Origin: Paraburkholderia dioscoreae
GTDB lineage: Bacteria > Pseudomonadota > Gammaproteobacteria > Burkholderiales > Burkholderiaceae
Direction of reading: 5' to 3'
Assembly: GCF_902459535.1 (NCBI RefSeq)
Contig: NZ_LR699553.1
Span: 682,001-746,000 of the forward strand
Length of the DNA stretch: 64,000 bases
Part shown: positions 36,062 to 45,278 of the stretch, one piece after another
Layout: each line of letters starts with the position of its first letter
Numbering within the stretch: position 1 is the stretch's first letter
The notes under the pieces: model-generated
What the model was told of the DNA's origin: nothing
The model's input: the letters and a program-made list of their open reading frames with translations, nothing else
Database searches by the model: none
Position numbers and translations under genes: made by a program

Positions 36062-36562
36062 TCACCACGGAGAGCGATAAACGCCGCGCTTGCCCGCATA
36101 GGGATCGGCATAAGCGGCGGTTGCCGCGCCTTCGGGCGTCAGGGTAGCGGGGTTCGGGCGGCCTGGCTGGCCGGCCACGCGCACCTGGCCGTTGGCCGCC
36201 GCGGCCGGCGCTTTGCGCTGACTTTTGCCGAGCGCCGGTTGTGCGCCCTGGCCGCCGCCCAGCACCGTCATGCGTTGCGTGTCGAGCAGCGCGTTGCGCT
36301 GGGCGTCGTCGGTATTGCCTTGCATGTTGTCCGTGCCGTATGGGTTCGGTGCGCCGAGCAGCGCCTGCTCGCTGTTGCGATGCGCGGCGCGCCGGTTGGC
36401 GGGAAGCTGTGCGTTGACGCCATAGTCGTTGGTGGCGGTCGCGGCGGGAGCGGGTGCGGCCGCTGCGGGATTGGGCGCGGCATTCTGCGCGAACGCCGGC
36501 AACCCGCACGATGCGATCGCGAAAAACATCCAGGTAGCGGTGTGTCGAAGCGAGGTGGTCAT
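36062..36562 (-). CDS. Exported Pro/Ala-rich protein of unknown function
   Basis: A 166-residue protein with a Sec signal peptide (ATWMFFAIASCGLPAFAQN, cleavage after AFA). An Ala/Pro spacer follows, then a polar Asn/Gln/Gly-rich body without recognised domain. GGGGAAC precedes the ATG. It is transcribed against the EPS operon, convergent with wcaI and divergent from wcaF. It could be an envelope factor for the locus, but nothing proves this. Confidence 0.6.
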   Translation of the reverse strand: MTTSLRHTATWMFFAIASCGLPAFAQNAAPNPAAAAPAPAATATNDYGVNAQLPANRRAAHRNSEQALLGAPNPYGTDNMQGNTDDAQRNALLDTQRMTVLGGGQGAQPALGKSQRKAPAAAANGQVRVAGQPGRPNPATLTPEGAATAAYADPYAGKRGVYRSPW

Positions 36563-36747
36563 CTTGTTCCCCAGGGAGATGCTGTCGGGATAAAGCTATC
36601 GTGCGCCAACCGGTACGCGTGTAGCCGCCAAAACGCTTGCCGGCACGGCCACAGTGCAAAGTCCCGCAAGGCGCCGCAACATAATGTAATGAGTTTGCCT
36701 GGCAGGCCTGCGTATGTTTACCACTGTTCGTGGTTCGGAGAAAGCTG

Positions 36748-37368
36748 ATGGGTAACGTTGCCGACGATCCGCAGATCGGACGCGTGCCGCAAGCCGGAGG
36801 CGCGTGCGAAAACGGCCGCGTCATCGATCTGGGGCAGGCCGGAAAGGGAAACTATCAGGCAAAGCGCGGCGCGCTCGTCGAACTCATCTGGTTCGTGCTG
36901 GAAGCCTGCGTGATCAACAACAAGCTGCTGCCGCTTTCATCCGTGCGCGTTGCGTTGTTGCGCCTGTTCGGCGCGAAGATCGGTACAGGCTGCCGCTTTG
37001 TGCATCCGCTGCGCGTGAAGGCACCGTGGAATCTCGAAGTGGGCGACAACTGCTGGTTCGGTGTGGATGTCTGGATCTATAACCAGACGCTGATTCGCAT
37101 CGGCTCGAACGTGTGCATTTCTCAAGGCACGTTCCTCACCGCCGGCTCACACGATATGAGCACCACGATGGATCTGCACGTCGCGCCGATCGTCATCGAG
37201 GACGGCGTCTGGATCACTTCGAAGTGCGTGGTGCAAATGGGCGTGACGATCGGCCGTTCGGCGGTCGTGACACCTTCGTCGGTCGTGCATCGTTCGCTGG
37301 AGGCCGAGGGCGTGTACGGCGGAAATCCATGCCGTTTTATCAGGAAACGGTTCGACTCCGTGACCTGA
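36748..37368 (+). CDS. wcaF: Hexapeptide acetyltransferase (WcaF-like)
   Basis: A 206-residue left-handed beta-helix acetyltransferase. The hexapeptide repeat region runs from about residue 80 (FGAKIGTGCRFVHPL, LEVGDNCWFGVDVWIYN, RIGSNVCISQGTFLTAGSHD) with the catalytic His in AGSHD. It ends YGGNPCRFIRKR. WcaF acetylates a fucosyl residue in colanic acid using acetyl-CoA. GGAGAAAG lies ahead of the ATG. It starts the right wing of the EPS locus. Confidence 0.85.
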   Translation: MGNVADDPQIGRVPQAGGACENGRVIDLGQAGKGNYQAKRGALVELIWFVLEACVINNKLLPLSSVRVALLRLFGAKIGTGCRFVHPLRVKAPWNLEVGDNCWFGVDVWIYNQTLIRIGSNVCISQGTFLTAGSHDMSTTMDLHVAPIVIEDGVWITSKCVVQMGVTIGRSAVVTPSSVVHRSLEAEGVYGGNPCRFIRKRFDSVT

Positions 37369-37590
37369 GCCACAGACATAGAACCACAGCGTTCGTACGC
37401 TGGGGAGGCCGAGGTCGTATTGCCGGAATGTGGGTTGCCGCAAAGGGATTGTCGCGCTATCTGGCGAGCGGCATCCGCTGGCGGTTGCAAAGCAGGGTCC
37501 GGTTGCGACGTTTGCGTGGCCTGGTTGCCAGCGCTGGCTGGCGAACCGTGACGCGCTCAGGAAATGCGTGAAGAAGATGGGGAGTAGGGG

Positions 37591-39330
37591 ATGTTCATCG
37601 ATACGCGTACTGTTGAACAAAACACGGTCATTGAAACGACGGTCTGCATCATCGGCGCAGGCGTCGCGGGAATTACGCTCGCGCTCGAAATGTCGCGGGC
37701 CGGTATCGATGCCTGCGTGCTCGAAAGCGGCGGCTTCGGACCTGACGACGCGACCCGCGATCTTTATCGCGGCGAGAACATCGGGCTTCCCTACACGTTT
37801 GCGGACGGCTCGCGCAGCCGGTATTTCGGCGGCAGCAGCAACTGCTGGGGCGGCTGGTGCCGCCCGCTCGACCCCTGGGACTTCGAAAAGCGCGACTGGA
37901 TCGCGCACAGCGGCTGGCCGTTCGGGCTCGATGAACTGGCGCCTTATTATGCGCGCACGCATGAACTGCTGAAGCTCGGCCCGCAGAATTTCGACCCCGC
38001 GTACTGGGAGCGCGAGATTGGGCGCCAGGACGTGCGCCGCCTGCCGCTCGCCACCGGCGATATGCGCGATACCGTCGCGCAGTTCAGCCCGCCGGTGCGC
38101 TTCGGCAAGACGTATCGAGAAGAACTGTCGCGCTCCACGCGAGTGCGCGTGTTCCTCCATGCGAACGTGCTCAATATCGACGCCGACGCACAAGGCACGA
38201 CGATTTCCGCGGTGAAGATAGGCACGATCAGCGGCCGCAGAATCTCGATGACTGCGAGGATTTTCGTGCTGGCTACAGGCGGCATTGAAAACGCGCGTTT
38301 GCTGCTCGCGTCGAACAATGTGCAGGCCGCCGGTCTCGGCAATGCCAACGATCTGGTCGGCCGCTATTTCATGGATCATCCGCGCATGATGTCGGGCAAA
38401 GTGCGCTTCCGTCCGGGCATTGCGCGTAACAAGCTGTACGACATCAAGTATCACTACCAGAATGCGGCGGTGTCGGCGCACGGCACGAAGATCTCGTCGC
38501 AGTTCGCGCCGAAACAGGAATGGATGGAGCGCGAGAAGCTGCTCAATTCACGCGTCTGGCTCTACTCGAAATGGTACGGCGAAGGCAGCGCGGGTTCCGA
38601 GGCGCTGATCCGCTGCAAGGAAGCGCTGATGGGCAAGGATCAGCCTGGCCGCAGCCTGAAGCGCGACATCGAAACCATGATTGCGCACCCGCTGCACACC
38701 GTCGGTTTCGGTTTGACGCGGCTGTTGCAATGGCCCGCGCTGATCACGGACGTGACGCTGCAGGCTATCGTCGAAGCGGTGCCCAATCCGGATAGCCGCG
38801 TGACATTGTCGGCGGACAGGCGCGACCACTTCGGCATGCCGCGCGTGCGGGTGGAGTGGCGCCTCGGCGAACAGGTGCAGCGCACTTTCGACAAGACGTT
38901 CCAGTTGCTCGCACAGGAATTGCGGATGGCGAACGTCGCGGACGTCACGCTCGACGAGCCGCTCGAAGGCCGGACGTGGCCGGCGAAACTGGAAGGCACA
39001 TGGCACCACATGGGCACCACGCGCATGCACGATTCGCCGCGCGAGGGCGTGGTCGATCGCGATTGCAAGGTGCACGGGATCAGCAATCTGTACATTGGCG
39101 GCAGTTCGGTGTTTCCGACTGTCGGCGCCAATTTTCCGACCATCACGATTGCGGCGCTGGCGCTGCGTCTCGCCGGTCATCTGAAACGGCAGCTCGATTT
39201 GCCGGAGCTCGTCGGCGATACACGGGGCGAAGCGGCGAACAGCGCCGCCATGTCGCTTCAGGCGCCGCCTCAGGTCGATACGTTGCCGATCGCGGCCTCG
39301 ACCTTGACGCCGTTGATGAAGGAGCAGTGA
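37591..39330 (+). CDS. GMC-family FAD oxidoreductase
   Basis: A 579-residue flavoprotein. The dinucleotide-binding fold is VCIIGAGVAGITLALEMSRA (about residues 18-37). FGGSSNCWGGWC near residues 75-90 and the C-terminal WHHMGTTRMH ... YIGGSSVFPTVGANFPT are GMC C-domain motifs, with active-site His in THHMGTTRM-like context. No signal peptide is seen, so it acts in the cytoplasm. It sits between wcaF and the Wzy operon on the EPS side; the substrate may be a sugar alcohol, a sugar of the repeat unit or a lipid-linked intermediate. No role is proven. Confidence 0.85.
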   Translation: MFIDTRTVEQNTVIETTVCIIGAGVAGITLALEMSRAGIDACVLESGGFGPDDATRDLYRGENIGLPYTFADGSRSRYFGGSSNCWGGWCRPLDPWDFEKRDWIAHSGWPFGLDELAPYYARTHELLKLGPQNFDPAYWEREIGRQDVRRLPLATGDMRDTVAQFSPPVRFGKTYREELSRSTRVRVFLHANVLNIDADAQGTTISAVKIGTISGRRISMTARIFVLATGGIENARLLLASNNVQAAGLGNANDLVGRYFMDHPRMMSGKVRFRPGIARNKLYDIKYHYQNAAVSAHGTKISSQFAPKQEWMEREKLLNSRVWLYSKWYGEGSAGSEALIRCKEALMGKDQPGRSLKRDIETMIAHPLHTVGFGLTRLLQWPALITDVTLQAIVEAVPNPDSRVTLSADRRDHFGMPRVRVEWRLGEQVQRTFDKTFQLLAQELRMANVADVTLDEPLEGRTWPAKLEGTWHHMGTTRMHDSPREGVVDRDCKVHGISNLYIGGSSVFPTVGANFPTITIAALALRLAGHLKRQLDLPELVGDTRGEAANSAAMSLQAPPQVDTLPIAASTLTPLMKEQ

Positions 39331-39347
39331 ACGCGCAATGAAGACGG

Positions 39348-39382
39348 CCGAAGCTGGCGCGTATTGGGCGCGTTAGCTTCGG
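39348..39382. terminator. Hairpin between convergent GMC gene and glycosyltransferase
   Basis: CCGAAGCT (39348-39355) pairs with AGCTTCGG (39375-39382), with additional CGCG/CGCG pairing inside and a short T-run after it. It lies between two convergent genes. Confidence 0.45.
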
Positions 39383-39451
39383 TTTGAGCGGTAGCGCCGT
39401 GAGGTTGTGAGCTTCCGCGCGGTTTGCTGCGCGTGTGATCGACCCCGCGCG

Positions 39452-40666
39452 TCAGCGGCTTTGCTGGGTCGCTTCGCGCAGCGTGGTGAGCGTGTTTTCG
39501 CGCACTTCTTCGTGGCTACCCTTGGACTCCAGCAGGGCAGTCAGTGAACTGACCATAGTCTCGACCCGGAAGCGCGCATTGAATGTGCGGGCCGCCTGCG
39601 CACGCATTGCTTCGCGAGCCGTGTCGTCCAGATCGAGCCAGCGTACGAGATTCTTTTCCGTACCGTCGACGGTATCCGCGGCTACCATCCCCGCGCCGTC
39701 GGCTTCGATCTCGCGCCATACGTTGACCTTGTCGGAGATCAGCGCCGGCAGTCCGCAGCCGAGCGCCTCGGCCACCGCCACGCCGAAATTCTCCTGATGC
39801 GACGGCAGAATGAACACGTCGCTCGCATGAAAAGCGCCCCACTTCAGCTCGCCTTGCAGCATGCCCGGCAGACTCACGCGATGCGCGACACCGGCTGCCT
39901 GCGCCCGGGTGCGCAGTGTCGCGCCCCAGCCGGTTTCGTCCGGACCGGCGATCACGAGGTGCAGCGTCTGATCGCGGCTGGCAATGCGTGCGAATGCGTC
40001 GATCAGCAGATCGCAGCCTTTCTTCGCGTGCACACGGCCGAGAAACAGCACGATGCGCTTGCCGCGCAAACTCGGTACGGCCTGCAGGAATGCTTGGCGC
40101 AGCGGTGCGGCTTCGAGTTGCGGCACGCTCGCGCCGAACGGCACGATGCGTTCATGCGCCTTGTACAGCCAGAACGACTGGCGCGCCCGCGTGCGCTCTT
40201 CTTCGGTCGTGAAGATGACGGCGCGCGCATCGCGCAGTACCCGATATTCGGCCCACGGCCAGTACAGCCACTTCTTCAGATGCTTGAGCGGGTAAGCCTC
40301 CTTGAACCACGGGTCCAGCATGCCGTGCACGTACACGTAATACGGCACGTCGCTGCCGTGCAGTGCTTTCCATGCCGCGAAGCCGTGGTATTGCCACAAG
40401 CCGTGGACGATCACCGCGTCGAAGCGTTTCGCGTTGGCGGCGAGCCAGGGCGCGAGGCGCTCGCTGAAGCTGTAGCGGCCCCTCGTCGGGCCGAACGCGT
40501 GGACCGGAAACGGGAAAGCCGCAAGGTAGGCCTCGCTGGGCGCGTCGCAGGTGGCCACTTCGATTTCGTGGCCGGCTTCCTGCATGGCCGCGCCACTGCG
40601 GCGAACGCCTTCAACCGGACCGCCGGCGCGTGGATCGACGCTTGCAAGCAGGTGGAGAATTTTCAT
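39452..40666 (-). CDS. Family 4 glycosyltransferase
   Basis: 404 residues. The N-terminus KILHLLASVDPRAGGPVEGV and the donor-site motifs IVLFLGRVHAKKGCDLLIDA and LPSHQENFGVAVAEALGCG (EX7E) mark a GT4 enzyme. Its start overlaps the stop of the polymerase gene (ATGA, 40663-40666), so the two are translationally coupled. It is probably a repeat-unit glycosyltransferase. The donor sugar is unknown. Confidence 0.86.
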   Translation of the reverse strand: MKILHLLASVDPRAGGPVEGVRRSGAAMQEAGHEIEVATCDAPSEAYLAAFPFPVHAFGPTRGRYSFSERLAPWLAANAKRFDAVIVHGLWQYHGFAAWKALHGSDVPYYVYVHGMLDPWFKEAYPLKHLKKWLYWPWAEYRVLRDARAVIFTTEEERTRARQSFWLYKAHERIVPFGASVPQLEAAPLRQAFLQAVPSLRGKRIVLFLGRVHAKKGCDLLIDAFARIASRDQTLHLVIAGPDETGWGATLRTRAQAAGVAHRVSLPGMLQGELKWGAFHASDVFILPSHQENFGVAVAEALGCGLPALISDKVNVWREIEADGAGMVAADTVDGTEKNLVRWLDLDDTAREAMRAQAARTFNARFRVETMVSSLTALLESKGSHEEVRENTLTTLREATQQSR

Positions 40667-42156
40667 CGGGCGATATCGGGTCGGTTGGAGCGATGCCTGG
40701 GCGGCGTGTGCGAAACGAGGGCGCCGAACTGGCTGGAATCGCGCGCGGTATTGGCCGTGCGCGACATGCCGAGCGTGGACGGCAGATCGGCGCGGCCCAT
40801 TCCGGGTTGGATCCTGCCGGGCAATTCAGGCATTACGTCCGGACGCACGTATGGCGGGCGGCGCAAGCGCTTCGCGCGCGCCGGCAGTGCACGCTGCAAA
40901 CGCGCGTGAGTGGCGATCATCAAGCCGAGCGCGACGCCGAATATCAGGCCCGAAAAACGCGGCCCGAGCGGATTGCCGCCGATCGAGGTGGCGGGTAACG
41001 CGGCAAACAGCATGATGGCGCGCCCCAGCACCGGCAACATGGGCGCGTCGGGCACAACCGAGCGCCAGTATCGATACGAGAAGAAGCAGATCGCCAGCGC
41101 CGCGAGCGTGACCAACGGCATGGCGAGGCCGAACAGCAGGCCGCCGGCGAAGAACTGATAGACCCAGAAGTTGTGTCCCGCGGCCCATTCATTGATCGCA
41201 TAGAAGTCTTTCTCGCTGATCTGGCCGGCGAGATCCGGCAGATAGACCGGCGAGTAACGATAGTAATGGCCGTAGCCTTCGCCGAACCATAACGCCGCCG
41301 GGTCCGCCGTCACCTGATCGTACTGGTCACGCATTTCCGCGAGACGCGTGATGGTGGTCGGATCCTTGCCGGAGCGGGTTTCCTCGGAAGCGAAAATGCG
41401 CTGCGTCCAGTGCTCGGCGACGGTCGGGAAACTCAAGGCGGCGACGCCCGCCATGCCGGCGAGCACGGCACCGATGATGATGCTGCGGCTCATGGCGCGC
41501 CAGATATGCTGGATCGACGGCGCGCTGAGCGCCACGGCGATCAGGAACAGCAGCACGGTGCCGACCAGCACGCTGCGGGTGACGCTCAGCAGCTCAATCA
41601 GGATGCTAAGCGCGAACACGCCCACGGTAAAAAGGGAAAAACGCTTCGCCACCACGAATTCGTGCAGCAACACGCCTTGCAAACCCAGCAGGGTCACGGA
41701 GAGGATACGGAAACGCACGTCCTCGAGATCGCCGCCCGTGGCCATACCGTAGACCATGGTGAACACGAGGCTGATCACATTGGCGACGAACAGGGCTTTT
41801 TCGAACTGGCCGATGCGAAACTCGCTCCACGGGCGGCACGCCACGAGATAGCCGAGCATGAAGAGGATGAACGGCAGCAGCACCCGCAGATAGTTGCCGG
41901 AATCATTGTCCTGAACCAGTTGCGCGACGATGCTGCCGAACACGCACAGCATCATGCTCCACGTAACGGCCGAGCGCAGCCGCGAACGCTCGTGAAAGCG
42001 CGGTGCGATGAGAAGCAGAGCAATCCCCGCGGCGATCGCCGGAAGGACGAAGATGAATTGCGCGAAGTGACCTGTATTCGCGTCGGTCGCCTTATAGTCG
42101 AACGCAAGCGGTATCAGGAAAATCCATATCCAGGGCGTTGCATACTGATGACGCAT
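40663..42156 (-). CDS. Wzy-like O-antigen/EPS polymerase
   Basis: A 497-residue membrane protein with about ten to twelve hydrophobic helices and a large periplasmic loop before the last helices (GEGYGHYYRYSPVYLPDL). It has the general O-antigen ligase/polymerase character, low conservation and a long hydrophilic tail. A GGGAGG-type ribosome site precedes the ATG. No other polymerase candidate exists in the cluster, so Wzy is the best call; a WaaL-type ligase is the alternative. Confidence 0.78.
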   Translation of the reverse strand: MRHQYATPWIWIFLIPLAFDYKATDANTGHFAQFIFVLPAIAAGIALLLIAPRFHERSRLRSAVTWSMMLCVFGSIVAQLVQDNDSGNYLRVLLPFILFMLGYLVACRPWSEFRIGQFEKALFVANVISLVFTMVYGMATGGDLEDVRFRILSVTLLGLQGVLLHEFVVAKRFSLFTVGVFALSILIELLSVTRSVLVGTVLLFLIAVALSAPSIQHIWRAMSRSIIIGAVLAGMAGVAALSFPTVAEHWTQRIFASEETRSGKDPTTITRLAEMRDQYDQVTADPAALWFGEGYGHYYRYSPVYLPDLAGQISEKDFYAINEWAAGHNFWVYQFFAGGLLFGLAMPLVTLAALAICFFSYRYWRSVVPDAPMLPVLGRAIMLFAALPATSIGGNPLGPRFSGLIFGVALGLMIATHARLQRALPARAKRLRRPPYVRPDVMPELPGRIQPGMGRADLPSTLGMSRTANTARDSSQFGALVSHTPPRHRSNRPDIAR

Positions 42157-42534
42157 TACCGATTCCTCCCCGTCGCGTTCGGTCCGCCGTCGGTCTTTAG
42201 CGGACGGTCTCGCATCGGGTTATTTTGAAGGAATCTCCACGCCCGTTAGTTGGCTGGGCCGCATTCGTCGAACATTGCCTGGGTTCTGGCGGCAACGGAA
42301 AGCGCATGCTCTGCAAGACGTGCGCAAACTTGCGTATGTTGTCGGCCAATGCCTTGAAGTTGGCGCGCACGCACGCTTGCCGACACCGAATATGCAAAAA
42401 GGGCCGTGCCCTGCGAGAGAGACTGCAACCAGCTTGCATGGGACCGGAGCAACGCGCAACTCCGGTCGACAGCATTTGCATAGGACCAGAGTAAGGCGCT
42501 GACGCGCCAACTCGGGTCGATAGGGGAGAACAAC
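42157..42534. other. Divergent promoter region of the polymerase and acyltransferase genes
   Basis: 378 bases without a credible gene. It contains two imperfect direct repeats (42435-42472 and 42477-42523) just before the acyltransferase start, and a GGGGAG ribosome site for that gene. Confidence 0.5.
42435..42523. repeat. Two imperfect ~40-bp direct repeats before the acyltransferase
   Basis: Copy A (42435-42472) and copy B (42477-42523) share the order TGCAT..GACC..AG.AA...CGCGC.AACTC.GGTCGA.AG, with a few substitutions and a small insertion. They lie directly upstream of the acyltransferase ribosome site. Confidence 0.5.
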
Positions 42535-43686
42535 ATGAAATTATTCGGCGGGGCGGGACCCGCAACAGCCGGGCGGGCGGTCGAGTTGGACTTCGTGCGC
42601 GGCATTGCCATCATCATGGTGATGGGTTTTCACTTTCATGCTGTTCATACCGGCAATTACCTCATCCAGATTATTGAGTACCCGCTGAAGAATTTCGGCC
42701 GCGAAGGTGTGAACCTGTTCTTTACGCTCAGCGGCTTTCTGGTGGGCGGGCTGCTGCTTCGGCAGTACGCCGAAACGGGCCATGTGGATGCGCGCCGTTT
42801 TATCATCCGGCGGATTTTCCGTATCTGGCCCGCGTATTACGTGCTGATCATCTTTCATGTGCTGGCCGGAAGGCACCCGTGGAATACCTTCCTGATCCAG
42901 AACCTGACTCACCTGCAGAATTATCTGGGTACGTCGATTACGCAGACCTGGAGTCTTGCGGTTGAAGAACACTTTTATCTGGTGCTGCCCGCGCTGCTGC
43001 TTCTGTTCGCGCGCTGGCGTCTCGGCGCGTGGACGATCGTCGGCGTGCTCACAGGGATCTGCGCAGTGGTGCTCACCGCGCGGTGCTTCGCCGTCGCGGG
43101 CGGCAATCTCGAGGCGGCATTCGCGTACACGCAATACCGTATCGACAGTTTGCTGGTCGGCGTGATCCTTTCCGCGATCTACTGGATGAAGCCGGGCGTC
43201 TACCACCAGCTTGCAAAGCGCAAGTGGCTGCTGATCTTCAGCGTCGTCCTGCTTTGCGCATGGCTCGCGTTCGCCACGAAGAATCTCGCACTGGATGAAA
43301 GCATCGGCTACACGATCCAGGCAATCGGCTTCGCCGCGCTGATCGTGCTGGTGCTGGAGTACTCCGGATCGCTGCGTACCTTGTGGATCTATCGCGGCGT
43401 GGCCTGGATCGGCCTCTATTCGTACGGTATTTACTTGTGGCATTCGCTCGCGCTCGCACCCGGCGACATGCTGATTCGCAAAGCGACCGCAATGGGGCTC
43501 GCGCCGAGCCTCATCTGGGTTGTCGCCCTCACGGCGCAGTTTGCGATCGCGATTGCGATCGGCTACGTGACCACGCGTGCGATCGAGTATCCGTTCCTGC
43601 TCATGCGCAACGCGCTGTTCCCGGAAAAGCGCAGCAGTTCGGTGCGCGAGGAAGTGCCCGTCGCCGCCGGTGGCCAGTTGTCCTGA
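42535..43686 (+). CDS. Acyltransferase-3 family membrane O-acyltransferase
   Basis: A 383-residue integral membrane protein with about ten helices. The signature VELDFVRGIAIIMVMGFHFH near residues 16-35 and NLFFTLSGFLVGGLLLRQY and SLAVEEHFYLVLPALLLL are family-typical. It transfers acetyl or other acyl groups to sugars of the polymer, complementing the cytoplasmic WcaF. It is transcribed divergently from the polymerase gene, and a strong terminator follows. Confidence 0.9.
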   Translation: MKLFGGAGPATAGRAVELDFVRGIAIIMVMGFHFHAVHTGNYLIQIIEYPLKNFGREGVNLFFTLSGFLVGGLLLRQYAETGHVDARRFIIRRIFRIWPAYYVLIIFHVLAGRHPWNTFLIQNLTHLQNYLGTSITQTWSLAVEEHFYLVLPALLLLFARWRLGAWTIVGVLTGICAVVLTARCFAVAGGNLEAAFAYTQYRIDSLLVGVILSAIYWMKPGVYHQLAKRKWLLIFSVVLLCAWLAFATKNLALDESIGYTIQAIGFAALIVLVLEYSGSLRTLWIYRGVAWIGLYSYGIYLWHSLALAPGDMLIRKATAMGLAPSLIWVVALTAQFAIAIAIGYVTTRAIEYPFLLMRNALFPEKRSSSVREEVPVAAGGQLS

Positions 43687-43746
43687 GTGCAAGGGAATGT
43701 GGCCGGCTACGCGCGTATCCGGCCATTGACTGACGCGCTATGTGCA

Positions 43747-43785
43747 GAGGCGTCCATCGTATCGATGGACGCCTCGCGTTTTTTT
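43747..43785 (+). terminator. Rho-independent terminator of the acyltransferase gene
   Basis: A perfect 13-bp stem, GAGGCGTCCATCG (43747-43759) with CGATGGACGCCTC (43763-43775), then GCG and seven T (43779-43785). It is a very strong stop 60 nt past the gene. Confidence 0.9.
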
Positions 43786-43806
43786 GGAAAGCCCGCTACT
43801 GCGTAA

Positions 43807-45012
43807 TCAGGCCATCTGCTGCAGCAGGGTCTGCTTGAACTGGCCGAGCGTATGGCGCGACAGCAGATCGTCGCGTGCGGATGGCGCGGCTTGCGGCGCG
43901 TGCGGCCATGAAGTCATCGTTTCATTGATCGCACGGCCGATCGACGCGGAGCTCAGGTCGCTCAGAATCGGCCCCAGTTCGCAACGCCGGCTGAACCAGC
44001 CGATCAAACCGTCTTCCGTCGCGATGACGGGCTTGCCGAAGCGGTACGCCTGCACCAGCACGCCGCTCATGCCGTAGTGTCCCTTATAGCCGAGCCAGAC
44101 CGCGTCGCACGCGGAGAACAGGTCGCGCTCCGTGTCGTTGGAAATGAAGGCGTCGAGTATCAGCGGCGCGGGCGTGAGGCTGCGCACGTGATTGCGCATG
44201 AAGTGTCGCGTGCCCGTGTCCTGTTCGCCGGCGACGATCAGCGTAGGCGCATGGTCGAGACGCGTGAGTGCATGCACCAGTTCGTAGATGCCTTTGCGTT
44301 CCGTGATCGCGCCGTATACCAGCAGATAGCGCTGATCGGGATCCAGTCCCAGACGCAGGCGGGCCAGCGCGGGGTTTTCCGCCTGTTCGTCGGGAAAGGG
44401 GTCGGCCACGTAGGCGATGGCCGCGCTGTGCTTAGACGTACTGCGCGCCGCCCATTCCGGCAACGTGGGGTCGATCGTCAGCAGCGTGCGCAGGCCGGCG
44501 GTGCGGATCGCGCGCTTGAAGAGCTGCGCCTTGACCGCGTTGACGAATGGACGATCGGGCGCCTTGATGCCGACCTTGTGATGATGGAACGTCGCGCGCA
44601 TCGTGATGCCGATCCACGGCGTGTCGCCGAACGGCGAGCCGAGAAACGGCAGCGAGTAAAAGAAGTAATCGACGTAGGGCACCACCACGAGCCGGATTGC
44701 CTGCATGCGGCTGATGATCGTGTACACGCGCTTGAAATAGCGGTGGAAACGCCAGTATTCGTTGGGTTCGCGCAGGCGGTTGCGCGGCCGCTCCTCGGGA
44801 TCGACAAAGGCGATCTGCTGATCCGGGCGGTTGGCGGCGGTGATCTGCCGCGCAAGCCGGTGATCTTCATTCGCGCATTCGGTCACGAGCATGCACGGAT
44901 AGCCGGCCTCCGCGCAGGCCTGCATGGTCCACTCGACATATCGCCAGCGGTGGCCGGTGAGATTCGGTTCCACAATCAGGACATAGTCTTGTTCCATTGC
45001 GTCGGCAGCCAT
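43807..45012 (-). CDS. Glycosyltransferase, GT-B type
   Basis: 401 residues from ATG 45012; ATG 44997 and an upstream GTG at 45099 are alternatives, none with a strong ribosome site. The C-terminal half has YLLVYGAITERKGIYELVHAL, VAGEQDTG and GMSGVLVQAYRFGKPVIAT, as in GT4-like enzymes, while the N-terminal half (VEPNLTGHRWRYVEW) is unusual. The acceptor and donor are unknown. It is divergent from the flippase across 266 nt. Confidence 0.75.
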   Translation of the reverse strand: MAADAMEQDYVLIVEPNLTGHRWRYVEWTMQACAEAGYPCMLVTECANEDHRLARQITAANRPDQQIAFVDPEERPRNRLREPNEYWRFHRYFKRVYTIISRMQAIRLVVVPYVDYFFYSLPFLGSPFGDTPWIGITMRATFHHHKVGIKAPDRPFVNAVKAQLFKRAIRTAGLRTLLTIDPTLPEWAARSTSKHSAAIAYVADPFPDEQAENPALARLRLGLDPDQRYLLVYGAITERKGIYELVHALTRLDHAPTLIVAGEQDTGTRHFMRNHVRSLTPAPLILDAFISNDTERDLFSACDAVWLGYKGHYGMSGVLVQAYRFGKPVIATEDGLIGWFSRRCELGPILSDLSSASIGRAINETMTSWPHAPQAAPSARDDLLSRHTLGQFKQTLLQQMA

Positions 45013-45278
45013 TTGCGTTGTGTGAAAAAGTGCCCGGGCGCCGGTTCCCGCCCGGCCCTGGCTGAGCAACGTTAGCACTGCCGGAATCCGTGGAACCACT
45101 AATTTGCCCCGCTTTGTGGGTAAACGTACTAGGGGGCTCCGGCTTCGGCTGAACCAGCCTAGCTGATGGCGGTTGTTAGCGATTCTCTCGCGGTAAGGTC
45201 GTGCTTGGAATTCGATGAAAAATTTCGCCAGCTTGCTGGTGCAACCTAACCGATTATGCGCCGGCGGCGTTCGCAGCG

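Noticed and set aside
37147..38481. 444-codon minus-strand frame across wcaF and the GMC gene
   Set aside because: Runs antisense through two recognised genes; shadow frame.
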